Positions 1-11,035 of a DNA stretch of 64,000 bases are shown piece after piece (the first letter of the stretch is position 1; each line of letters starts with the position of its first letter). A program made the position numbers and the translations under genes. Where the stretch lies: the NCBI GenBank assembly GCA_015680905.1, contig CM027377.1, forward strand, positions 7,712,501 through 7,776,500, read 5' to 3'. This DNA is from Coptis chinensis. Taxonomy: Eukaryota > Streptophyta > Magnoliopsida > Ranunculales > Ranunculaceae. A model generated the notes under the pieces. It worked only from the letters and a program-made list of their open reading frames with translations. It was not told the DNA's origin and did not search any database.

Positions 1-299
1 GCATCAACGCCAAAATCAACACGCCATCGTGGTCAAAATCAAACTCAACACGCCACAGCCACAAAGTCGAAAAGATGGTCAAAAAGGTCAATCGGTCAAT
101 CTAAAGCTCGTGGCTCATTTAATTGGACCAGGTAATGGTTCTGACCCAACAAAGTGAGCCCAAACCTTAACCCGAAAAGTCTAAAAGTCCACTTTATTTA
201 TTTTACCCCGACCCAATTAGATCTATTTTAAGTCCTGGACCTGGTCAAAGAATATTAAAAAAACCGGCCCAAAACAAAGGGTTCGGTCTAAAAATACAA

Positions 300-435
300 A
301 TGAAACGGGCCATAGACTAATATTAGAACTGGTCCCAAAACTTAAGTTAAACTGGGCCCAAACTAGACTTAATTAAACTGGTCCCAAGATCAAATTAAAC
401 AGGCCCATAGATTAATATTAGAACTGGCCCAACAA
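300..435. repeat. Imperfect tandem duplication of about 95 bp inside the left LTR
   Basis: The phrase ATAGACTAATATTAGAACTG (from about 310) returns as ATAGATTAATATTAGAACTG (from about 405), each next to GGCCC/GGTCCC-rich sequence. The spacing of about 95 bases suggests a local duplication within the LTR. Confidence 0.55.
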
Positions 436-709
436 AACAACCAAAATAGCCCAAAAATCGAAAACCGGCCCAAGGCCCAACAGCTAACAGGTGTAGAGAA
501 AATAGAGTGCGTCCGGGAGCACCGGATCGCGTTCTCTGTCTTCTCCCTCCAACAGATCCAGCACCACCAGCAGCCACCCAAAACCGCCGGCCACCATTCT
601 TCACTTCATCAAACCGAAAATGAAGAGAAGGAAAAACCACATAACATTTACAAAACCAAAAATCCCAAATCCTACAATCCAAACAATCACAAAAAACTAG
701 ATCTAGGAA

Positions 710-1160
710 ATTTTACTGCCGCCATTAATGGCCGGCCTCAACCTTCCAACATCATTCACGCCTCCTCACTACCCTCAAACACACCCCCTCACAACCAAAT
801 CTCAACCCATCAAAAACGAAAACCAACAACCATCATAGTCACATAAACCATTACTGGCGATTTCTTGGCTGCCATTAATGGTGCCTCCAGCTCCACTCGA
901 CAGCACCACACTCGCATCCCTCATCTCCTCCATCAATCCTCCTAATCTCATTACTAATAACCCAACATCCAATCCCCAACCAAAACCCAAACAATAAACT
1001 TTAATATAAACTGGGCGATTTTTCGGTCGCCGCCATTAATGCGCTGAGAGAGCTTCATCAGCACCACACACGACCCAAATCACAATTTAACAAACCAAAC
1101 CACACAACAATCAACAGAATACAAAAAACGATACTGGGGTGCGCTGCCATTAACGAACCG
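710..1160. repeat. Four spaced copies of a GCCATTAATGG-type motif, about 110-160 bp apart
   Basis: The core GCCGCCATTAATGGCC near 720, GCTGCCATTAATGGTG near 868, CGCCGCCATTAATGCG near 1030 and CGCTGCCATTAACGAA near 1143 recur with similar surroundings. This is a degenerate higher-order repeat in the LTR-like region. Confidence 0.5.
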
Positions 1161-1693
1161 TGCAAGCTTTACAGAGCTTCGACAGTTTTTAAGGCACAGT
1201 TCCAAAGTTCGACAGTTTAAACTCAGAGTATCACAGTTCAACATTTTAATAAAAACCGATATATAACAAAGTTTAATACAACAGATGGCACGAAGTCCAA
1301 CACAACAGTATAACGAACAGTATTAATAGGCCGAAACCTTATTCGGTATACTCCGATACAGGGAAAACCATAAATCCCGAATAAAGAAAATAAATTACTC
1401 ACCAGATTTAACAATTTCGACGAATCCCTCAGAATCGGGAACCGTCCGCTCCCACCCTCCGTAAATCTAAATTTTAAGCTCTGCCTTTTTTTTTTAATAT
1501 ATTCTATTCTCCGGGGAACCCTATTTTCTAGAAAAAATGTGTTTATATACTTGGGTCCAAACCCCAGTTTTAACAACACCGCGGGCCCAAAACCAGCCCA
1601 CGTATCCCGAAATCCAATCAGAAATTTTTAAAATAAATAATTTAATTAGTTAATTAAATAGAAAAATACGTATTTAAAAATACGGGTGTTACA

Positions 1694-2311
1694 CATAACA
1701 ACATTGTAAAACTATATCTCGAGAGTAAATTTACAATACGTAAGTATGCCTTAATACTTTGCAATAAGATAATCTAGATCAACTTTGACTGAGAAAATGT
1801 AATGAAGGTATTTTCTCCAAAACTCTCGAATTTTCTCTCTCTGCTCTCGGGCTCTCTCTCTTCGTCTCCCCCATTCTCTCTTCTCAAGCTCTTCACCTAA
1901 GGATAAATTTCTCTATTATTTCCTCTCTGATGTGCGCAAGTTCTTCTTATTTGGTCTCCCTCTCTCGGGGTATGCAATTTCGGTGAGAACTGGACTTGAA
2001 TAAATTTTCAAGAGTTGGAAAATGGGCTAAGAAGGAGTTGGATATGTGGGATTTGTTTGTTGAGTGGAATCCAACTACAACTATATGGATATATATACAT
2101 AACTTTCATTGTTGCTTAATAGTAAATTTACTTTTGGGTGTGTGTGTTTTGGTGTATCATTTATGTACTGATTTACATACATCACCAAAAACTCATTTGC
2201 ACGACGGTATCTCTTTTGATCTTTTCTACTTTGCCATTTTGCCAGAGAGGTACCTCTTCCTTTTGCTAATAATATTTTTTAAATTCTTATATATTATTTA
2301 ATAATCGAGTT
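1694..2311. other. Unassigned leader between the left LTR and the first Helitron coding exon
   Basis: No convincing gene. A CT-rich tract at about 1821-1890 looks like a plant promoter or 5' UTR. The 101-residue frame at 1996-2301 is AT-rich and matches nothing I recognise. The 5' end of the Helitron (expected to start with TC) must lie here or be lost, but I cannot place it. Confidence 0.4.
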
Positions 2312-4611
2312 GTGCGTGTTATTCTGGACAGTTTAATTCAGTTGCGCTCTGAATATATGGAGAGGTCTGCCCAAGAAAACTCATTGGTACTTAACACGAT
2401 CAATGATTGTCGAGAGCGACAAAGACTGAGGCAAAAAAATCGTCGACAAAACATGACTGAAGAACAACTTTCCGCACACAGAGAACGCGAACGTCTGCAT
2501 CAGCGAGATCGAGAGAAGACGACGAATGACTGATGAACAACGATCCGTTGAACGGCAACGGTATTGTGAATACTACAGACGTCGAAAGAATGCTTCGACT
2601 GTTGACCGAGTTTGACACGGTCATGTTACAACACAGGAAGGACCTACCGACGTCAAAGGACCAAGCCAACTACATTCCCAAGATAGTCAGGTTTCGCAGC
2701 ATTCAAGTAATTGATTACTTATGTTCTACTATATTTGATTATTTATAAATACCATTTGCATCCCTATAATTGTCTATTTAGATTTTACTATATTTAAGAT
2801 TTTCCTATATTTAATGTTGAAGAATTGAGCCAAAGTCAGCCCCAGGAAGAAACTATCCAAGCTGACACTTCACATTCACAGCCTTTAGGTAATTAATTAC
2901 TTGATTTCTACTGTATATGTATTTGATTAAACATTATTACATTTAGACTTTGATATATTTAGTTATGTATTGTTAGTTTTTGTTACTTATGCACATTAAA
3001 TTTTTTACTTCAGGTGTCACTGTTGTTGGGTATGACGTAGATGCAAAGCATTGGCTCTCTCTACTAAAGCAACATATTGAGTCAGAATTTAGTAGATTCA
3101 CTGGTAGTTATTTGCAAATCACACTGGATGTCGATGGTCACACGTTTCAGGTAAATATTGGTATGTAATGTTTTACAAATATAATTTATTTTGTTTGCTT
3201 ATTAATTTATTATATTATTATTGTCAAATTATTATTGTTATTAAATCATTTTTTGATATTATTGTATTTTTTGAAAGCTGGTGGAGGTGTGAGAAATCCA
3301 TATATTGAATTAAACGATGTCTGTGTTGATAATGACCTTTCTCATTCCGGGCATGGGTTTATGGATGGAATTCATGCTACAGGTACAACTACGTTACAAC
3401 AACAAGTTCAATTCTCTTTGAATTTTCTCTACTCAATATACCGGCTTCTTACTTAAATTTATCTAATCTTTTGTGAAATAACTGTCATCTATGCAAGGTG
3501 ATGATAAATTTTCATCCAATGGTATTAGACCAAGAAGGACATCATTACGTTCATACCACAACAGTGCACGAGGCTTTGAAGACAACCCTTATATTGAACC
3601 CTTCTGACTCCGGAATTACAAAACATGTCCTCACCGTGGAGCAAAATTATTTCCTTATGAGACAAGTAGTCTCTGTTGTCTTAATGGGCAAGTCAGGCTC
3701 CCTTTGCTAGAACCTCCACCCGAATTAGCATATCTATACACCTCACAATCGGCTGAGGGTATTCATTTTAGAGAGAATATATATTCGTTCATATAACCAT
3801 GTTTTCTCTTTTACTTCTATGGGAGTTCATATTGATGATGATTTGGCAAATGGTCTAAATGGTGTGTACACATATCGTGCCCGAGGTGCCATATATCATC
3901 GGATTAGTGGTCTCCTACCACGACCATGAATTGGAGTACCGTCTAGCTGAGAGCAAAATTCTTGATAGGCAAGTTTTGGTTATCCTGAAAAGGGTCTTAG
4001 ACTCAAACAACAGATTCGTACATATTTTTCGTGAGGTCTCTCACCATGACATTCTTAACAATATTCGTCTGCACATCAAAGAACAACCACCCAATCACCA
4101 TCAATATTCACTACCAGAATCCTCAAAGGTTGCGGCTATCTTAGTCGGAGGTGAAGAGCCAACTGACATGAATGAAAGAGACATTATTGTTGAAGCAAGA
4201 TCTGGTGATATATTCAACATCCCAGACACTATAGGCTATTATGACCCGTTACAATATCCTTTACTGCGTCCATATGGTAACTTTGGTTGGGATTTGCACA
4301 TATTTTCTGATAGTGCACGTAGAATCAGTTGTCAAGCTTTTTATTCTTACATGCTATAGGTACATGCCGCCCCTACATTAAATTTTAATAATATTATACA
4401 CTATGCTTATATATATTAAGTTCATCTTTGACATGTACAAATTCGAGATAACCATCTGTCATTGTTGCTCCGTGGCGGAAGACTTTTGCAGCAGTACGCA
4501 GTTGACAATTATGTTAAGATAGCAACTCAACAGCTCCGTTTTATACGCAACAACCAGGATAAGATTAAGGCTGAGCTATACCAAGGGTTACATGATTCTC
4601 TTGCTGCTGGG
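2312..4611 (+). pseudogene. Helitron RepHel, N-terminal exons (first segment)
   Basis: The start of the Rep/helicase gene, split by short introns. First comes a highly charged stretch (NRRQNMTEEQLSAHRERERL, 2425-2520), typical of Helitron N-termini, where the frame shifts near 2510. Small exons follow at about 2820-2889, 3015-3149, 3279-3381 and from 3497, each bounded by AG/GT. The main Helitron_like_N region follows: CCLNGQVRLPLLEPPPELAYL (about 3660-3735), then a good frame at 3859-4359 with NNRFVHIFREVS and YYDPLQYPLLRPYGNFGW. The last piece, about 4446-4611 (RGGRLLQQYAVDNYVKIATQQ), stops where the LTR element is inserted. Several stops and frameshifts lie in the 2.3-kb stretch. The homology call is from family knowledge; exon edges are my reading. 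Confidence 0.75.
4607..4611. repeat. Target-site duplication CTGGG, left copy
   Basis: CTGGG abuts the left LTR start (TGATAAGAG at 4612) and recurs at 14501-14505 right after the right LTR end. Confidence 0.9.
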
Positions 4612-5991
4612 TGATAAGAGCCCAAAACTGTAGTTTTAACCCCTTAATAATCATACTGTTAGACCAATTATGTGAATAATAAGTAAGAGTTAACACCGAT
4701 TACGCGTTTTATGCATTTCGGGGCTTCAAAGTCCATTATGTGCGAAAATGTGCCACTTTAGCGAGATAAAGGAGCAAAAGTCAGTGAGAACTTCGAATGC
4801 CATATCTTTGGACTCGGACCCTGGATTGAGGCCTACCTTATGTCAAAACGACCGGCTCGGAAAGAGCTTTGCAATAGTCCAAGCCTTGACCCAATCAGAG
4901 GAGCAGAAGTGGACGAAAAGTCTGTGGAAGTCAACTGCAGCTGAAGAGGCCTTTTTGACCGAAAAGACTGGGTTTTGGGCTGATTCTCGGCCCAAAACAT
5001 GGCTCCAAGCCCATGCACGATTTTTGGATCTGAATGTATAAAAACAAAAGCTTAGTTCATTGTTAATGGTAGATAGTTAGGTTAGAAAATAAATTAGATT
5101 AGTTAGCCTCCATTAAACCTTAATTCTAGATCTAGTTTTCATTAGATTAATTAAGTTTAATTTCATTTCAATTCTTGTTTTAGATTAAACTCTCAAATTA
5201 TTGTTCTTGATTGATTAGATAATAAAAATAGTTATTTTGTCCATTTCGATTTATAGATCTAAATTCCATTATTGTTTGTTATCATTTCATAGTTATTAAT
5301 TAGATTTCGATTATTGTTTAGTGAAATCGCATAAAGTTAGAATCTTTTCATTATGTTTAGTTTAGATTTAATGGGAATTGTTAGTTTGATGAATCAAGGC
5401 TAAATCCTCCATTAGAGGGTTTGATGAAGCCTTGATGAAAACTTAGTGGTTAGTATAGAATTGGTTGTAGAATCTATTCCACTCTAGAAAGTCGGTGTTT
5501 AAGCCATGAGAATGGGTGGACTGACTTCACATGCTAGTTAGTACTTCGGTAGAAATGCCATGAACACTAGGGATTAGAACTTCGAATTTCTTGCGTAAGA
5601 GCGTGAGAATCGAGATACAAGAATCTATACTAGGTTATTAAGTTGGATTCGAGGTGGATTCAATTCCCCTAAATCCTTTATCTAGATTCAAAAACAAGCA
5701 TATTTCCATAGTATTAAGTAGTTAAATTCAACGTAGACTCATTTTAGTTTCATCGTGAGTATAACACCCTTCGTAAAGCTCTCATTGACTTAAAGAGCGA
5801 CTAGTTAGACTTAGAAAACAATCCATGCTAGGGAACTAGGAGTGGAACGAACTTCGTACTCCATTTAGTGCAATTCGCATTGAGAGTAGAAGATTTGATA
5901 ATCAAACACGTAAAAGTTTAAGTTTAGTTTACTTACGTTTTGGATTAAGTAGTTCATTTAAGAGGGTAAACTACTCATTTTACTATTATCA
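4612..5991 (+). repeat. 5' LTR of the Athila-like element
   Basis: About 1380 bases from TGATAAGAGCCCAAAACTG to TATCA. It pairs with 13117-14500 and is related to 58829-60469. A TATA-like TGTATAAAAACAA lies near 5035-5047 and probably marks the promoter. Confidence 0.9.
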
Positions 5992-6015
5992 AATGGCCGC
6001 CATATCTTAGTTGCA
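5992..6015 (+). promoter_or_regulatory. Degenerate primer-binding site
   Basis: AATGGCCGCC follows the LTR end directly. The sister copy reads AATGGCGCCGC at 60470-60480, which fits the 3' end of plant tRNA-Asp (TGGCGCCG), the primer used by Athila and Tat elements. Confidence 0.55.
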
Positions 6016-6114
6016 CTTTAGCATTGTTTTCTTTGTAGAAGTAGTCATTTTAAGTCCCATTAAACCCACCCACCCTTGTTTGATTCATCGTGGTTATTCG
6101 TTTTAAAAAATTCG

Positions 6115-6310
6115 GAAAAAATACACCGGAAGCCTACGCTTCAAGAGAAGCGACCAGCTATGTTCTTGGAATTTCAACAATACACCTCGCCGCTTCAAAG
6201 AGAAAGAGAGACCCGCCAAGTTTATCTTGAATTTTCTTCTTACACCGAATCGCCCACGCTTCAAATGAGAGCGACCAGCTAAGTTCTGGAACTTCAATTT
6301 ACATCGAAGG
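6115..6310 (+). repeat. Tandem motif array in the element leader
   Basis: Roughly 60-85-base units carrying ACACCGAA, CGCTTCAA, GAGCGACCAGCTA and a GGAATTTCAA-like end recur about three times. The same words appear in the array at 10620-11035 and in the sister leader at 60600-60720. Confidence 0.55.
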
Positions 6311-6589
6311 CCAAGATAAGATAAATAAGCCTTTAGCTGAAATTTGGATTTCCCGGGTTTGATTCGAACTTCGAAGTTGTCAAGTTTTTCGGTGTTCTAA
6401 TCTCTTTATTTACACCGAACACGCGTAAACAAGAGGCTTATTCAAACGCGTAGCAAGGAGGCATTCAGTACTCCTTCTTCCACTCCTCGCATCTTAATGA
6501 GGAGAGTTTTAATTCTAGTATAATCGGGCTTGTTTTTCGTAGAAATAAATACAACACGCCTATCTAGAATTTCACACACTACACCTTAT

Positions 6590-8265
6590 TATGGTGAAGA
6601 AGAGACCCTCTCCCGACTTTTATAAAGCTTTGAAGCGATAGCCCTAAATCTTGCATCGTTCTAGCGGACCAACGGGGATTTTTTTTGAATTCCCCAAACA
6701 TATTTAATCATTACCCGTTTTCCATGGTCTAGACCATGAAAAAACCTTACCAACACACGCGTAGGATTGAACAAGTCCTTACAACATTCCATCATCCCAC
6801 CGTTGGTATGCGAACGGTTAAACCGAAGGTATTTCCGCTTCACCTTAGCTGATAAGGCGGCGTCTTGGTTAACTCCCAAAGCTGAATTACGTGGGACTCG
6901 TGGGCCAAACTTGTTCACTATTTATGGAACATTTTTACCCACCCCTAAAGGCGGATGAGATGCTTTCCAAGATTCATTTTTTTCCGACAAAATCCTCATG
7001 AATCATTTTACGAGGCTTGGAATCGTTTCACCGATCTCGCTTATAGAGTGTCCACACCATAACTTAGCTAAAGACACGTTAGTTCGCGGCCTTTTTCAAA
7101 GGACTTCTACACCACCATAAAGAAGTCCTTGACATAATGAATGGGGGTAGTTTCCTAAGTAAAGGAGCCAAATGAGGCTTACAAATTTTTAGAGGATCAA
7201 ACTAAAGCGAAATAACAACCGGGGGTAGTGACGATTACTCCGCTCCGCTAGTTCTTCTTCCACGATTAAAATTTTACCGGTATGTTTGAGGTTAAACCCG
7301 ATCTAGAACTTAAAAATTTAATCGAATCTCTAACTAAAAAGGTTGAGGCCATTTCAGTACAACAAAAGCCTATCCCCGTCATGAATGTAAATTCAAATCC
7401 ATGTAGTTTACGTTGGAGTCCCGGAAAGATCCGACTCCCAGCCCTATAGCCTATGAACATTCTTGTTCATTAATAATGAACCCTAAATGAGACAAAATCC
7501 CAACTTCGGTTGGAGAAATAACCAACAAGTCACACCTCCGTGGTACAATAATCAATATGTTAGGCCAACACACGCTTATAACCAAGCTCCTCCAGACAAG
7601 GGCGATTCGGGTAATTATAATAATTATAACAACCAAGCACAACCTCGACAAGGTCAAGCACAAGGTCAATATAGTTATAATAATTATAATGCTAATAGAG
7701 GTATCGTTCGGTAAATAATAACTATCACAATCCGCTATAAATAATCAACGACATAGTTCGATCACCACCCGTGACTATTACACCCACACAACCGGATCGT
7801 CTTGACACCTTCATACAAGTGAGCCAACAACTTTTCCAAACCATGGCTCAATCTAACCAACACATTCTACAATCTGTTAATAATTTAAACCAACAGTTAG
7901 CCCAAGAGAAAGCCCAACCAAAAGTGTTTCGGCCAAAAGCGATACCCAACCCTAGAACGGACAAACCGCGACCTTTGAGGTAAACGGTAATACTAGTAAT
8001 GGAAACTACAAGCGTGGGTGAGCTAAATGCCATCACCACTCTCCGTTACGGAAGAGTGGTTGATAACAAAAGTAACTATGCCTATAGTTACCCCATCGAT
8101 ACTCCCTACAACGGATATCGAACTAGATACGAAATAGAAACCCAAGAGCCTACAACCGTAGAGGTACCGGTTAAACCACAACCTAAGAAACAAAAAGCCA
8201 AGGTTAAACATCCTGTTGATCCATATGCTAATTATAGAGAGAAAACACCGTTTCCCAAAAATTAG
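6590..8265 (+). mobile_element. Gag-like region of the Athila-like element, broken
   Basis: Capsid-type gag region, recognised by comparison with the better preserved sister copy (61106-62790), where FNLLPAFHGLDHEKPY and NGGSFLSKGASEAYKFLED fit the Athila/Tat gag pattern. A Gln/Asn/Tyr-rich C-terminal part (about 7487-8265; NNYNNQAQPRQGQAQGQ) follows. The region is interrupted many times. Fossil; no single reading frame is intact. Confidence 0.65.
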
Positions 8266-8529
8266 CCATGTTAACTAGGGATACAAATTATGAGGAGATT
8301 AGGAACGTTTTCAAAATCTAACTATAAACCTTCCCTTTCTCGAAGCTATTAAAAGCTACCACACCATGCTAAGTTTCTTAAGGAGTTGTGTACTACTAGG
8401 CGTAAGACCAATATACCAAAAGATTTTTTTAACGGAACAATTCCCAACGCTTATCCGAAAAATAATGGAATTGTTAAGTACAAGGACCACAATTAGATCC
8501 CTATCGTACAATGCACCTTAGGAGATTCT

Positions 8530-8960
8530 CACACGACGGCCGCGCTTATTAGACACGGGGGCTAGTGTTAACTTACTCCCATTTTATTTGTATAAACAAA
8601 TAGGTCTAGAGGAGATGCAACCTACTAAAATGGCGTTTGCAATTAGTCGACCGGTCTATTAAGTATCCTAAGGGTGTGGTTGAGAACGTCTTTGGTTAAA
8701 GTCCAAAATTTTTACTACCCGGGCCGACCGTTATCCCTCGAAACCGCGAAGTCACACTAACGACTCTGTACCTATCATTTTAGGGCCCTTTCTTTCTTCA
8801 CGCCAACGCTCATAAATCGCCAGCGATGGTTCGATGTCCTTGTCCTTTTTGCCATCTTTCGTTGAGGTAAATGTTTTAAAACTAGGACCGCGGTATCCCT
8901 CGATTCATCTACACATGGAGAGGTTAGCATGATCGAGAGCTTAGCTCAAGATTACTTCAA
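8530..8960 (+). mobile_element. Protease region of the Athila-like element, broken
   Basis: A DTGASVNLLPF-like aspartic protease signature near 8549, followed by YKQIGLEEMQPTKM, matches the retropepsin of Athila-lineage gag-pol. Its counterpart in the sister copy is at about 63085-63480. Broken. Confidence 0.6.
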
Positions 8961-9134
8961 AACATGTTTCGAGAAACAAATTTTAACAAATTCCTTTCCT
9001 TCGAAATTCCGACTTTAACAATGACTCCACGGTAGTAGAGCGAAATCGAAGAAGAATTCCTGCAACTCTTTTGCACCACTTCTTTACCACTTCGCGAGTC
9101 CCCCCTTACCAACAACCATACATCCTTTGATACT

Positions 9135-9770
9135 ATGACGGAAGATGAATTTTTCCATCTCTATCCCAGTGATCCTTTTGACCCAACTATTGAGGAATGT
9201 CTTGCACATATCAAGATTTCGATGATATTGAACTTGAGAGCTCTAGCTGAGAATCATTCACCTTCCCTCACCAATATTCCCCACCCTCCACCTTTTCAAA
9301 GGAACCTCGAGTTTGCACTCGATCATTTAGTTTCTCCTGTGCTTCATGATTTTTTAAATCCACCTATTAAACAAATACTTCCCAAGGATAAACCACTAGA
9401 CACCTTCATTTTTAGACTTGAGACAGTCCCTAACTACACCATGAATGAGTTTTGTGCTAAACCCACATCCTCATTTTTTCCATGCTTTCCCTTTAAAACT
9501 TATCCCAATCCACCATATCTTCCACAACCATTCACTTTGCCACACTTATTCACTAGGACACCCTCTCGTTCAAAGATGAAACATAAGGTGCATGCTCGGT
9601 TATGTTATAGTCTATTCGACTTCGCTTTCATTCCACTAGGGCTGCGTCGTAGGAAATCTTGGTGCTTGATTGTGTTTGGATATGTTTTCTGTGATATTTA
9701 TTTATGGAACGATCCACAACTATTTCGGTTGTTGATATATGATAAACTGCATATTCATACATATGTTTAG
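9135..9770 (+). CDS. Unrecognised 211-residue frame in the Athila-like element
   Basis: An open frame downstream of the protease region, with segments PPPFQRNLEFALDHLVSPVL, DTFIFRLETVPNYTMNEFCA and a proline-rich PNPPYLPQPFTLPHLF stretch. The first two are closely kept in the sister copy at 63740-64000, so the stretch was part of the family's coding region rather than chance. The last residues (YLWNDPQLFRL) faintly recall the segment before integrase in Athila/Tat polyproteins, which would fit a deletion that removed most of the polymerase genes. No reverse transcriptase motifs are visible. Function unknown. Element-borne fossil. Confidence 0.45.
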   Translation: MTEDEFFHLYPSDPFDPTIEECLAHIKISMILNLRALAENHSPSLTNIPHPPPFQRNLEFALDHLVSPVLHDFLNPPIKQILPKDKPLDTFIFRLETVPNYTMNEFCAKPTSSFFPCFPFKTYPNPPYLPQPFTLPHLFTRTPSRSKMKHKVHARLCYSLFDFAFIPLGLRRRKSWCLIVFGYVFCDIYLWNDPQLFRLLIYDKLHIHTYV

Positions 9771-10619
9771 ATAAAGTCTCGAGTATCTGACTATAAACGA
9801 CTCAATTTCTGTGTTTGGTGCACTTCCTTTCATTTCAATATATTATTGAGTGCACCATTCAGGTAACCGGCCCCCTATGGAGTGTGTGGCTGTAAGTACG
9901 GATCCTCAGTCCCACGTTTCACATAATTCCGTTTTCCACTCTTTGCATGTTTTCTCGGTTTTGAGTCATGTTTCTCTATGGTGTGAATTATGTCTTTATC
10001 GCTTATTGTTTTCCTTTATATTAAACCTAATTCAAAAAGTAAAAAAGTTTAAAGATATAGAAAAATAGTAATCTAGCAAGTCTCGAATCGACTTTAAAAG
10101 ACCCGCGTTTTAAAACAAATTTTACAAACCCGTTTTCAAAATTTGTTTGGGGAGTGGGGTGTTTGGTTTTTCCATTCTTGATCACTCAAATTCCTATTCT
10201 TACCCCCACCTCGCTCCCTTGAAGAGTAGCTAGATTTCTACTTGTTTGTTGTTTTGATGTTGTCTTTTATTATTTTTAGTAGATAGGATGTTACGTTGTT
10301 AAATTCCGTAGTTAATTTTGACTTTTGTAGTGAAATGTTGTTTGAATGACAATATGAATATAATGTCGTTATTTTCATTGTGCGTGATTAGTTAATGTTG
10401 ATCCCACCTTCCCAAACTGTTTGGGGGTGGTGTTATCTATTCCAGCATGATTTTATATAAACTTCATTCATTCTACACTCACAACCCACACTACACCTAA
10501 CTTCCATCACTCACCTTTCACTCCCACGTTTCGTCTCATTTTTCAATTTTCAGCAACTCGAAGCATTTTTCAGCGCTTCTGAGAGCGCTTTTCATCGTAT
10601 ATTTTTGTTCTGAATTTTG
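9771..10619 (+). other. Non-coding interior of the Athila-like element
   Basis: No gene. A purine-rich GGGGAGTGGGGTG lies near 10150 and GGGGGTGG near 10424. AT-rich otherwise. Confidence 0.5.
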
Positions 10620-11035
10620 CTTTCGAGGCCAGGCTTCTGAAGCCGAGCGACCATACTCATCTATCGGACCTAGATCGCCGGCGCCCAAGTTAGCGCGACC
10701 AGCGCTTAAAACACCGAATTCTAAAAAGAGCGCGACTTCGCGCCATATATGGCCGCCCAAGCTTCAAGCCGAAAGCGACCCTACTCATCTATTGGACTGA
10801 AGCTAGATGCCTGGCTTCAAGTTGAGCGCCACAAAAACAACATGGAATTCTAAAAATTGAGGAGCGACTTCGCGCCTATATGAAGCCAGCGCCAGCGCTT
10901 CAAGCCGAAGAGCGACCATCCACATCTCATCGACTCCAGCGGCGCCAGCAGAGTTAAGCGACCAGCTAAAACACTGGAATTCTAAAATTCAGAGCGACGA
11001 CTCGCTATATGGCGCGCAGCGCCGACTTCCATGGA
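10620..11035 (+). repeat. Three tandem units of about 130 bp (GC-rich) in the Athila-like element
   Basis: Each unit has CTTCAAGCCGA, AGCGACC, CATCT, a GACCAGC-like block, AACACCGAATTCTAAA and GAGCGACTTCGCGCC. The GAATTC landmarks fall near 10716, 10844 and 10976. Much richer in G+C than its surroundings. The 74-residue minus-strand frame at 10536-10760 is a by-product of this array. Confidence 0.7.

Larger units (their letters stand above)
1..1693 (-). mobile_element. LTR of a Ty3/gypsy retrotransposon (Tekay/chromovirus-like), minus strand, cut by window edge
   Basis: Read on the minus strand this begins at 1693 with TGTAACACCCGTA, the usual start of LTRs in plant Tekay/Del chromoviruses. 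A TATA-like TATATAAACAC lies about 140 bases further in (near 1541-1551). No coding domain of the element is visible, so its interior, if present, lies left of the window. The 113-residue minus-strand frame at 1238-1579 lies wholly inside this LTR and has no recognisable domain. The family call rests on the terminal sequence and layout only; the far LTR end was not located. Treated as a fossil. Confidence 0.5.

Noticed and set aside
1238-1579. 113-residue minus-strand frame
   Set aside because: It lies inside the LTR just after its TATA-like site and shows no domain.
1996-2301. 101-residue frame as the first Helitron exon
   Set aside because: Hydrophobic AT-rich sequence with no charged Helitron N-terminal features; the charged stretch begins only near 2340.
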